Source: an uncultured Alphaproteobacteria bacterium (GTDB taxonomy: Bacteria; Pseudomonadota; Alphaproteobacteria; Sphingomonadales; Sphingomonadaceae). From it: DNA of 64,000 bases. A program made the position numbers and the translations under genes. The notes beneath the pieces were generated by a model. That model was given only the letters and a program-made list of their open reading frames with translations. It was not told where the DNA came from and searched no databases. Shown one piece after another: positions 44,762 to 52,478 of the stretch; within the stretch, counting starts at the first letter, position 1; every line of letters begins with the position of its first letter. Location: the NCBI GenBank assembly GCA_903934325.1, contig CAIZNH010000028.1, positions 1-64,000 on the forward strand, given 5' to 3'.

Positions 44762-45814
44762 GTGATCCAGATCCATCCGGTGATCCTGTGCGGCGGCAGC
44801 GGGACGCGGCTGTGGCCGCTGAGCCGGACGGCGCTGCCCAAGCCGTTCCTGCCGCTGGTGAGCGAGGAGACCCTGTTCCAGCAGGCGCTCGCCCGTGTGG
44901 CCGGGGATGATCGCTTTGCCCCGCCGATGGTGGTGGCGGGCGCGGCGCATGTCCCCCTGATCGAGGCGCAATTGGGCGATGCGCCGGGCGCGCGGCTGGT
45001 GATCGAACCGGCGGCGAAGAACACCGCTCCGGCCATCGCGCTGGCTGCGGCGCTGCTGCCCGAAGATGTGGTGATGCTGGTCTGCCCGAGCGATCATCAC
45101 ATTGCCGATCCGGCCGCCTTCCGCGCCGCCGCGCTGGCGGCTGCGGCACTGGCGCGGGAGGATTACCTCGTCTCTTTCGGGATCGCCGCAAACAGGCCCG
45201 AGACCGGCTATGGCTATCTGCGGCGCGGAGAGCCGCTGGCGGGCGGCTATGCGATCCGGCAATTCGTCGAAAAGCCCGATCTCGCCCGGGCCGAGGCCTA
45301 TCTGGCGAGCGGGGAATATAGCTGGAACGGCGGGATCTTCGCGTTTCGCGCGGGCCACCTGCTGGCAGAACTGGCCGCGCACCGGCCCGAAATGGCTGAG
45401 GCCGTGCGTGATGCTGTGGCGGCAGGCCATACCGATGGGCGGCGCTTCCACCCCGCGCCTGCGCCCTTCGCCGCGATCACGGGCGATTCCATCGACTATG
45501 CCGTGATGGAAAACACCACGCGTGCGGCGATGGTGCCGGCCGATATGGGCTGGTCCGATATCGGCACCTGGGCATCGCTCGCCGAAGCGCTCGCTGGCAC
45601 CGCCGATGCGGCGGGCAATATCCGCCGGACGAGCGGCGCGGGCGTCGTCGATCTTGACGGGTGCGAGGGCGTTTTTGCATTGACGGACGGCCCGCGCATT
45701 TCGGCGGTGGGCCTCAAGGATGTGTGCATCATCATTTCGGGGAGCGAGGTTCTGGTGACGAGCCGCGAGGGCGCGCAAAGGGTCGGCAAGCTGCCCGGGG
45801 CTTCTGCTTCATGA
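44762..45814 (+). CDS. manC: Mannose-1-phosphate guanylyltransferase
   Basis: A 350-residue nucleotidyltransferase that makes GDP-mannose. It has IHPVILCGGSGTRLWPLSRT near the start, LPKPFLPLVSEETLFQQ, CPSDHHIADPAAF and SWNGGIFAFRAG. It is shorter than bifunctional ManC/AlgA (about 480) because the C-terminal isomerase domain is absent; a separate isomerase gene follows with a four-base overlap. The start is GTG 44762. GDP-mannose feeds exopolysaccharide or lipopolysaccharide sugars. No phosphomannomutase is in the window. Confidence 0.92.
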   Translation: MIQIHPVILCGGSGTRLWPLSRTALPKPFLPLVSEETLFQQALARVAGDDRFAPPMVVAGAAHVPLIEAQLGDAPGARLVIEPAAKNTAPAIALAAALLPEDVVMLVCPSDHHIADPAAFRAAALAAAALAREDYLVSFGIAANRPETGYGYLRRGEPLAGGYAIRQFVEKPDLARAEAYLASGEYSWNGGIFAFRAGHLLAELAAHRPEMAEAVRDAVAAGHTDGRRFHPAPAPFAAITGDSIDYAVMENTTRAAMVPADMGWSDIGTWASLAEALAGTADAAGNIRRTSGAGVVDLDGCEGVFALTDGPRISAVGLKDVCIIISGSEVLVTSREGAQRVGKLPGASAS

Positions 45815-46614
45815 GCGCCGCCCGCCAGCTGCCCACCCGCATGGTCGATAAGGTCTGGGGCCGCGATGTCCTGCCCACGCCTTTCGTGGCGCCGGCGGGC
45901 GAGCGGATCGGCGAGATCTGGTTCGAACCCCCGCCCGAATTGCCGCAGGTGCTGGTGAAATACCTCTTCACCTCGGAAAAGCTCTCGGTGCAGGTCCACC
46001 CTTCTGACGCGCAGGCGCAGACAGGTGAGGCGGGGAAGGAGGAGTGCTGGCTGGTGCTCGATGCCGAGGCCGATGCGCGCCTCGCGATCGGTTTCACCCG
46101 CGCGGTGACTTCCGAAGAGATCGCTGCCGCCGCACAGGACGGCACGATCGAGGAGCTGCTCGTCTGGCATCCGGCCAAACCCGGCGATCTGTTCTATCTG
46201 CCCGCAGGCACGGTCCACGCCATCGGCCCCGGCCTCGCGCTGGTCGAAGTGCAGCAGGCCAGCGACACCACCTTCCGCCTCTATGACTATGGCCGCCCGC
46301 GCGAACTGCATCTGGAGCGCGGGTTGGCGGTGGCGATCGGCGAACCCTACGGGGCCGAGCATCATCGCCGGATCGAAGGCGGCACGGTGCTGGTCGATGG
46401 CCCGCACTTCCGGCTCGACCGGATTGCAGGCACTCCCGATGCGGCGACCTGCGCAGCCTTTCAAGGCGCGCTGCTGGCCCTGCCGCTCGAGGGCGAAGTC
46501 ACCGCGAAGGACAGCGGCGCGCGGGCAGGGGCTGGCGAGTGCCTCTATGCGCCGGGGATCGACGGTCTCGACTTCAGCGCGGCCAGCATCACGCTGCTGG
46601 TCAAAGCGCTCTAG
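45811..46614 (+). CDS. manA: Mannose-6-phosphate isomerase, class I-like
   Basis: A 267-residue cupin-fold enzyme that interconverts fructose- and mannose-6-phosphate. It shows KVWGRDVLPTPF, then KYLFTSEKLSVQVHPSDAQA with zinc ligands, GKEECWLVLDAEADA, and LFYLPAGTVHAIGPGLALVEVQQASDTTFRLYDY-like segments (metal-binding His in GTVHAIG). ATG 45811 overlaps the manC stop, and the pair is one operon. It converges on bphP four bases away. Confidence 0.9.
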   Translation: MSAARQLPTRMVDKVWGRDVLPTPFVAPAGERIGEIWFEPPPELPQVLVKYLFTSEKLSVQVHPSDAQAQTGEAGKEECWLVLDAEADARLAIGFTRAVTSEEIAAAAQDGTIEELLVWHPAKPGDLFYLPAGTVHAIGPGLALVEVQQASDTTFRLYDYGRPRELHLERGLAVAIGEPYGAEHHRRIEGGTVLVDGPHFRLDRIAGTPDAATCAAFQGALLALPLEGEVTAKDSGARAGAGECLYAPGIDGLDFSAASITLLVKAL

Positions 46615-46617
46615 ACA

Positions 46618-49164
46618 CTACTCCCCGATCAGCGCCTCGATCTCGCCCTTGCCATAGGGTTTGCGCAGCACCGCGGCCGCGCCCAGCCGGTCGAGCGCGC
46701 CGCTGGTGTCGGCATAACCCGTCGCCAGCACGAAGCGCACGCCCGCCGCGCGCAGGGCTGCGGCAATCGGTTCGGAGGATTCGTCATTGAGGTTGAAGTC
46801 GATCAGCGCGAAGTCCGGCGGGCTTTCGGCAATCGCGGCCAATGCGCCGGCGACCGAGCTTTCCACCCGCACATCGGCAATCCCGATGCGCTTGAGGTTT
46901 TCCTCGGTGTCGAGCGCGATGATGATCGAATCCTCCACCACCAGCACGCGGCCCGGGCGCGGGCGGCCGGGCACCTCGGGCGGCGCAGGCGGCGTGGCGG
47001 CGGCGGGTGTGGGGGAGAGGGGGCGGTCGGTCTCGGCCTCGGCCAGATGGCGGCGGGGGATCAGGAATTCGGCCTCCAGCCCTTCGAGCCGGTAGCGCAG
47101 GTCCGCCTCGCCCCCCAGATCATGGGGGATCGAGCGGCGGATGATGGTGGAGCCAAAGCCGTGGCGCGTCGGTGCGCTCACCGGCGGGCCGCCCGCCTCG
47201 CGCCAGCCCAGCGCCAGATCGCCGAAAGCCGTGCGGGCAAGGCGCACCTCCAGCGTCCCGGCGGGGGCGGAGAGGCTGCCATATTTGGCCGAATTGGTCG
47301 CCAGTTCATGCACCACCAGCGCCAGCACGGTGAAGGCTTCGGGGCCGAGCAGCACATCCTCGCCCACCAGCTTCAGCCGCCCGCGATCGGCCGCGCCATA
47401 GGGGGCAAGCTCGGTCTCCAGCAGGCCGACGAGCGAGGCCGGCCCCCAGTTCTTGCGGGTGAGATTGTCATGCGCTGCGGCCAGCGCGGCAATCCGCCCG
47501 CCGAGGATCGCGGCAAAGCCGGGCACCGAAAGCGCCTCGCGCTGGGATTGCGAGACCAGCGCGCGGATCAGGCCGAGGATGTTGCGCACGCGGTGGTTGA
47601 GCTCGGCGATCACGAGGTCCTGCTGCTCGGCCACGCGCGCGCGTTCGCGGGCGATGCCTTCGTTCATGCGCAGCACCACCTCGATCAGCGTGCGCCGCAG
47701 GCGCGCGGCGATCTCGCATTCCTCGAGCGTCCACTCCGCGCTGCGCCCGCGCACGGTCTCGGTCCATGCGGCAAAGCTGGCGCGCGGTTGCAGCATCTCG
47801 CCGGGCGCGGCCTTGGCCTTGGCGGGATTGCCGGCCCAGGTGATGGTGCGATCGAGCGGGCGTCGCCACAGCACCAGACAATCGCGGTTAGCGCGCGAGA
47901 GCGGCAGCACCAGCGCGCCTGATGCGCTGTCGGCAAAGGCGGCCGCTTCGGCAATCTGGTCGGCCAGCCGGGTCGAGGCATGGACCCCGCCGCCCAGCGT
48001 GCTGGCAAGCAGCGGCGCGATGGTACGGAAGGCGGCATCATCGGGCGCGGCGCCGCTGGCGCGGTATTCGCCATCGACCAGCAGCGAGAGCCCGTCATGC
48101 GGCACCGCGCGGCCCAGCACTTCCTCGATCAGCGGCAGGCTGTCGGCCAGCGCAAGGCCGCCGGTGAGCCGCAGCAGCAGCCGGTCGTTGAGATCGCGCG
48201 CGCGGTCGCGCAGTTCCTCCGAGCGCGCCACCAGAATCCGGTCGAGCATCAGCGAGAAGGTCTGGCTCAGCAATTCGGCCACGGTGCGCAGCGAGAAGGG
48301 CGGCAGGCGCGGCGTGCGGTGGTGGCAGGCGATCATGCCCCACAGCCGGTCATGCCGCACGATCGCGATGGCCAGGCTGGCGCCCACCCCCATGTTCTGC
48401 ATGTAGGCCAGGTGCATCTTCGAATGGGCGCGCAGCATGCTCATCGACAGATCGAGCGGCATGTCCTCCGGCCCCAGCGCGGGGATGATCGGCACGGCTT
48501 CGGCGTTCATGTCGGCGATCATGCGGAAGCGGTTGCGGCGGAACAGCTCGCGCGCCTGCTGCGGGATGTCGGTCGCCGGATAGCGCAGGCCGAGATAGGG
48601 CTCCATGCCCTCGGCCAGTTCCTCGGCCACCACCTCGCCGCTTTCATCGGGGTGGAAGCGGTAGATCATCACCCGGTCATAGCCGAGCATCTGGCGTACC
48701 AGCTGTGCGGAGGTTTCGCACAGGGCCTGGGGATCGGTGAGGGCCTCGAGCCGGGCGATGACGGGGACGATCATCGCGACGTGATCGGCGAAATCGTGGC
48801 GGGCGTGGGGCTCGAACTCGATCACCGCAAGCCCGCAGCTGCGGTGGACCGCGCAATCGAACAGCGCGCCCGTGCCGGCCAGATCGAGCCCGAAGCGGCG
48901 CTCGGGCACGTCGATGCCGGAGAGGCTGGCGAGCGCGTTGTCGATCACGGCCAGGGCCGGAGGGCTGAGGATATCGGCCAGCGGCGTGCCGGTGGCGGGC
49001 ATTTCAGCAAGGCCCAGCAGCGCGGCGCAATTGGCCGAGGCATGGGCGAGGGTGCCGTCCGCCGTGGCTGCCAGCAGCCCGCCGAAGGGCTGGACCGCAG
49101 CGATGTGGTGGATCGCCTCGCGGTCACACTCGGTGAGCGAATCCTCGCGCTGGTGGAGGTTCAT
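46618..49164 (-). CDS. bphP: Bacteriophytochrome (PAS-GAF-PHY-HWE kinase-REC)
   Basis: An 848-residue red/far-red photoreceptor. Cys13 in TECDREAIHHI is the biliverdin-attachment residue of bacteriophytochromes. The GAF domain has YPATDIPQQARELF and SKMHLAYMQNMGVGASL. A PHY domain and an HWE/HisKA_2 kinase follow (ELNHRVRNILGLIRALV, then NSAKYGSLS). A C-terminal receiver has FALIDFNLN with the phospho-Asp. The C-terminal receiver makes this a hybrid sensor. It overlaps the heme oxygenase gene by four bases; a PpsR-type box lies upstream of that operon. Absorption properties cannot be read from sequence. Confidence 0.93.
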   Translation of the reverse strand: MNLHQREDSLTECDREAIHHIAAVQPFGGLLAATADGTLAHASANCAALLGLAEMPATGTPLADILSPPALAVIDNALASLSGIDVPERRFGLDLAGTGALFDCAVHRSCGLAVIEFEPHARHDFADHVAMIVPVIARLEALTDPQALCETSAQLVRQMLGYDRVMIYRFHPDESGEVVAEELAEGMEPYLGLRYPATDIPQQARELFRRNRFRMIADMNAEAVPIIPALGPEDMPLDLSMSMLRAHSKMHLAYMQNMGVGASLAIAIVRHDRLWGMIACHHRTPRLPPFSLRTVAELLSQTFSLMLDRILVARSEELRDRARDLNDRLLLRLTGGLALADSLPLIEEVLGRAVPHDGLSLLVDGEYRASGAAPDDAAFRTIAPLLASTLGGGVHASTRLADQIAEAAAFADSASGALVLPLSRANRDCLVLWRRPLDRTITWAGNPAKAKAAPGEMLQPRASFAAWTETVRGRSAEWTLEECEIAARLRRTLIEVVLRMNEGIARERARVAEQQDLVIAELNHRVRNILGLIRALVSQSQREALSVPGFAAILGGRIAALAAAHDNLTRKNWGPASLVGLLETELAPYGAADRGRLKLVGEDVLLGPEAFTVLALVVHELATNSAKYGSLSAPAGTLEVRLARTAFGDLALGWREAGGPPVSAPTRHGFGSTIIRRSIPHDLGGEADLRYRLEGLEAEFLIPRRHLAEAETDRPLSPTPAAATPPAPPEVPGRPRPGRVLVVEDSIIIALDTEENLKRIGIADVRVESSVAGALAAIAESPPDFALIDFNLNDESSEPIAAALRAAGVRFVLATGYADTSGALDRLGAAAVLRKPYGKGEIEALIGE

Positions 49165-49760
49165 GGTGCCGTGTCCGCACGCTCGGCCACGCGGCTCGCG
49201 GCGGTGCTGACCGACAGGAAGTGCGCGAAGACGGCCGTTGCCGCGCGGGTGGCGCCGGCGGCCTCGGCAGGGTCGGTGCGGCGTTCGATCCGGGTGCGCA
49301 GGGCCTGCCAGAACTCCAGCATCGCGCCGTCGCCAAGGAAGGCGACCGGCCACACCCCGCCGCCGATCCGGTCGACCTGCCTGGCGATGCTCCGATTGCC
49401 GAGCGCCGATCCGGCCAGCACCCAGGCCGCGCCCAGCGCGTCGCCGCGGTCCGCCTTCGGGTGGGCAAAGGCGGTTGCGGGGTCGGGCAGCGCATGGCCG
49501 AGCGCGGCAAGATCGCGCGCGATCAGAGCGGTCTGGCGCGGCGGGCGCAGGGCAGCGGGAGCATTGGCATCGATCCAGTCTTCCAGCGGCGCGCGGGCGG
49601 AATGCTGCAAGGCGAGAAAGCGGGCATAGTCGGCGCGGCTCTGCCAGCCGCTGGCGGCCTGCATCGAGGCATCAAGCAAGTCGTGCGCTGCCATGGTCGC
49701 GGCGCGCAGGTGCGCACGCAAGCCGCCATCCGCGCGCGCCAGTCGCTTGCTTCCTGCCAT
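49161..49760 (-). CDS. bphO: Heme oxygenase, biliverdin-producing (BphO)
   Basis: A 199-residue HemeO-family protein. The proximal heme-ligand His is in ATMAAHDLLDASM, and later helices include RADYARFLALQHS and a glycine-containing distal helix (AWVLAGSALGNRSIARQ). It opens heme to biliverdin, the chromophore of the phytochrome encoded next. ATG 49760 gives the usual length of about 200. The genes overlap by four bases, giving chromophore and receptor in one transcript. Heme could come from hemH elsewhere in this window. Confidence 0.9.
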   Translation of the reverse strand: MAGSKRLARADGGLRAHLRAATMAAHDLLDASMQAASGWQSRADYARFLALQHSARAPLEDWIDANAPAALRPPRQTALIARDLAALGHALPDPATAFAHPKADRGDALGAAWVLAGSALGNRSIARQVDRIGGGVWPVAFLGDGAMLEFWQALRTRIERRTDPAEAAGATRAATAVFAHFLSVSTAASRVAERADTAP

Positions 49761-49848
49761 CTGACCCGTCCTTCCCCGTCCGATCCCGGACTGCCCCCGC
49801 CGGCATGCCTGAATGCCCGTCCCGTAAGGCAAGTTAGGCAGATTCTTT

Positions 49849-49866
49849 TGTCTAATAATTGTGACA
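49849..49866. promoter_or_regulatory. PpsR/CrtJ-type box, TGT-N12-ACA, upstream of bphO-bphP
   Basis: The bases TGTCTAATAATTGTGACA fit the PpsR/CrtJ consensus TGTcN10gACA exactly, including the inner C and G and an AT-rich centre. The box lies 89 bp before the bphO start in an AT-rich stretch within a GC-rich genome. PpsR represses photosynthesis genes in phototrophic alphaproteobacteria and is opposed by phytochromes in some of them. No ppsR is in the window. That the box works here is inference. Confidence 0.55.
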
Positions 49867-49976
49867 GATCAAAAGGACATTGGCAATCATGGATGGGCAG
49901 GCATGGGCACACAAGGGCGCACGCGCGCGCTGGCACTGGCAGACTCGCAGGGGTGTGCAGATGTGGGCAGCGGTGC

Positions 49977-50276
49977 TCAGGGAGCGAGGAGGCGCGCGGC
50001 TTCCTTCTTGACCGCCTTTTCCAGCGGGCCGCGCATCACCATCAGGATCATCGGCAGGTCCATCGCGATCACCACCGCGTCCTCGCCCACATCGACCCGG
50101 CCCGGGATGGTGTGGCCCATCACCTCGGCGGCGATGTCCATCCGGTCCTCGTTGCTCCAGCTGGTGGTGACCCGCGCGAGGCCGGGTGGGAAGAAGCCCG
50201 CGATCTCCTCGGCATGGGCGCGCATCCGGCGGCGGACCTCGTCCTTGGGCAGATCATGCGGGAGCGTGACGCGCAT
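49977..50276 (-). CDS. Polyhydroxyalkanoic acid system family protein (PHA_gran_rgn)
   Basis: A 99-residue protein beginning MRVTLPHDLPKDEVRRRMRA and matching the PHA_gran_rgn family: a basic first helix, a FPPGLARVTTSWSNEDRMDI segment and a VGEDAVVIAMDLPMILMVM helix. The family is linked to polyhydroxyalkanoate granules, but members are widespread and mostly uncharacterised. No phaC is nearby. It starts three bases before the XpaC-like gene ends, so the two are probably co-transcribed. Confidence 0.75.
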   Translation of the reverse strand: MRVTLPHDLPKDEVRRRMRAHAEEIAGFFPPGLARVTTSWSNEDRMDIAAEVMGHTIPGRVDVGEDAVVIAMDLPMILMVMRGPLEKAVKKEAARLLAP

Positions 50277-50279
50277 GGC

Positions 50280-51107
50280 TCAGCGTCCTTGTTCTTTGGC
50301 CTGCCTGACGGGGGCAGGCGACAGATCGGGCAGCGGCACGCCGGTGTCGGGCATGCCTGTCATGTCCTCCAGCGCTTGCGATCCGCCATAGCGGTAATCG
50401 AGATAGCGGCTCTTGATCGCCAGATCATCCAATGCGCCTTCGGCAAGGCGGCGCGTCACCCGGTCGATCTCGCCCGAGAGCTTGTCGAGGCTGTCGACGA
50501 GGCGCGCGTCGGCGGTCTTGCCGGCATATTCCTCGGCGCGCAGGTGCGCGGGGATCTTGCGGTAATTGTCGATCGTCTCGGGGATGTATTCGCCGACCAA
50601 TTCGCGCACTTCGGCCATCGCCGGTTCGTTGTCGCCCAGCCCCTTGAGTTGCAGCCCGAGCGCATCGAGCTGCACGCCGATCCGGTCGACGATCACCTGC
50701 GCGGGCGGGGGGAGCGCAGGCCGCTGGGCTTCGAGCCATAGCTCGGTGCGGGCGACCATCTGGGCGGGGTTGCCAAGCTTGAGTTCGGCGCGCTTGGGGA
50801 CCTTGACCTTGGGGAGCACGCCGAACACGCCGACCGCGACCACGGTGGCAAGCAGTGTCGCCATGAAACCCCAGAACAGCAGCGGGCCGATCACCGCGCT
50901 GAAAATCCCCGCGCCGACCCACACCGCCACCACCGCGAGCGCGACGTTGCGCACCCGCTTCAGGAGGCTCTTCATCTTCAGTTCGGCCGACCCGCGTCCG
51001 ATGCTCCCGCGCGGCGCAGGGCGGTGGGTGCCGCCATCGCGCTGCACGGCGAGGCTGGTTTTCGCCTCGCGCAGGATGCGGTCGGATTCGCGGGTGCTGT
51101 CTGCCAT
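50280..51107 (-). CDS. Membrane protein, XpaC-like partner of TelA
   Basis: A 275-residue protein with a charged N-terminus, two membrane spans (about residues 52-100, VALAVVAVWVGAGIFSAVIG, then FMATLLATVVAVGVFGVL), and a long helical C-terminal half (RIGVQLDALGLQLKGLGDNE). The domain resembles the XpaC family, often encoded beside TelA in Bacillus and others. No close functional assignment is possible. ATG 51107 shares its A with the telA stop (TAATG), so the two genes are translationally coupled. Confidence 0.7.
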   Translation of the reverse strand: MADSTRESDRILREAKTSLAVQRDGGTHRPAPRGSIGRGSAELKMKSLLKRVRNVALAVVAVWVGAGIFSAVIGPLLFWGFMATLLATVVAVGVFGVLPKVKVPKRAELKLGNPAQMVARTELWLEAQRPALPPPAQVIVDRIGVQLDALGLQLKGLGDNEPAMAEVRELVGEYIPETIDNYRKIPAHLRAEEYAGKTADARLVDSLDKLSGEIDRVTRRLAEGALDDLAIKSRYLDYRYGGSQALEDMTGMPDTGVPLPDLSPAPVRQAKEQGR

Positions 51108-52318
51108 TACTTGTCCAAAGCCAGCAACGACGGGGTCTGCGAGGCGACCTTGGCCTGGGCCTGCGCTTGGCCCTCAGCGCGCGCGATATAGCCCTTCGAG
51201 CGTTCGACCTCGCTGGTCAGCACGTTGACCGTCTGCTTCATCGAATCGAGCGCGCGCACCTTGAAGGCGTCGACCTCGTCCATCGTGTCATAGATGTTCT
51301 GGAAGGCGCGTTGCAGCGTCTCCAAGGGAATTGTGCTGGCAGCGGCCTGCTCGTGGATCTGCGCGGTCTGTTCGCGCAGCAGCGTGCTGGTCGAATCGAT
51401 GATGTCGCTGGTGGTCTTGTTCAAGGCCGTGATCTGGCCGAGCACGAGGCGCTGGTTGGTCATCGCCTGCGCCACCGTTACTGCCGTGCGCAGCGCGCCG
51501 ACCGTAGTGGTGCTGGCGCGGTCAACGCCCTTCACCAGCTCGACATTGTTCTTCTTGACCAGATCGAGCGCGAGATAGCCCTGCACGCTCACCGCCATCT
51601 GCGTGAGCAGATCCTGCGTGCGCTGGCGGACATAGAACAGCGCCGATTCGCGCAGCGCCTTGGCCTTTTCGGGATCGGAGCTGTCGAGTTCGAGCGCCTT
51701 GGCTTCCAGCCGCTCGTCCAGCGTCTTGGCGATGTGGATCATCTGCTCCAGCTCGCCCATCGCCGCCCACAGCTTCTGGCGCTCGGTATCGATCGCGGCG
51801 TTATCGAGATGCAGCTCCTTCTTGCCGCTTTCGAGCCGGGTGAGGATCGACGAGATATGCCCCTGAGCCGAGGTGTAGCTGTCGAAGTAGTTCTTGATCT
51901 TGTTGCCGAAGGGAATGATCCCGAGGATCTTGCGCGGGCCCGAAAGCTTGCCCTGCTTGCCGGGATCGAGCTCTTCGACCGTGCGGCGCAGTTCGGCGAG
52001 GTCCTTGCCCACCGAGCCATCGGCATCCATCGCGCGCACCGGGCGATCGAGGAAGCGGTTCGACATCGCGGCGGCGGCGCGGATCTGCTCCTGTCCCATG
52101 CGGGTGATCTGATCGACCTTCTCGCCGAACTGGGGCGATTTGGCATCGGCCGCGACCAGCTCGTCGACGAAGGCATCAACCTTGGAGTCGAGCTTGGACT
52201 TCTGCTCGGAGGTGACCGGCACCAGCCCCGCGGCCTTTTCGGGCGCGACAACGGGCACCGGATCGGGCGGGGTGAGGGTGAATTCCGTCGCGGTGGCGGT
52301 CTGCGTCTCGGTGCTCAT
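51107..52318 (-). CDS. TelA family toxic anion resistance protein
   Basis: A 403-residue soluble, mostly helical protein with the TelA/YaaN domain. It opens with a Pro/Thr-rich tail, then has AKSPQFGEKVDQITRMGQEQ, GKISGPRK-like KLSGPRKILGIIPFGNKIKN and the long coiled-coil AQGHISSILTRLESGKKELH. TelA proteins have been linked to tellurite and antibiotic tolerance, but the mechanism is unclear. It is the first gene of a three-gene run with the XpaC-like and PHA-system genes. It may act on envelope stress. Confidence 0.85.
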   Translation of the reverse strand: MSTETQTATATEFTLTPPDPVPVVAPEKAAGLVPVTSEQKSKLDSKVDAFVDELVAADAKSPQFGEKVDQITRMGQEQIRAAAAMSNRFLDRPVRAMDADGSVGKDLAELRRTVEELDPGKQGKLSGPRKILGIIPFGNKIKNYFDSYTSAQGHISSILTRLESGKKELHLDNAAIDTERQKLWAAMGELEQMIHIAKTLDERLEAKALELDSSDPEKAKALRESALFYVRQRTQDLLTQMAVSVQGYLALDLVKKNNVELVKGVDRASTTTVGALRTAVTVAQAMTNQRLVLGQITALNKTTSDIIDSTSTLLREQTAQIHEQAAASTIPLETLQRAFQNIYDTMDEVDAFKVRALDSMKQTVNVLTSEVERSKGYIARAEGQAQAQAKVASQTPSLLALDK

Positions 52319-52478
52319 GCCTTCTCGTGCTCCCTTTCGCCCGGCGCCCCCAGGAAGGCAGGCGCGCGCAGGCTCCCCACTGTATTAGTAATCTAAGACA
52401 CGGCTTTCAAGCGGTCGAAGGACAGCATCGCCTGAAACAGGCGGCGCGTAAAGCACAGTGCGTTGGAAGGCTTGGACC

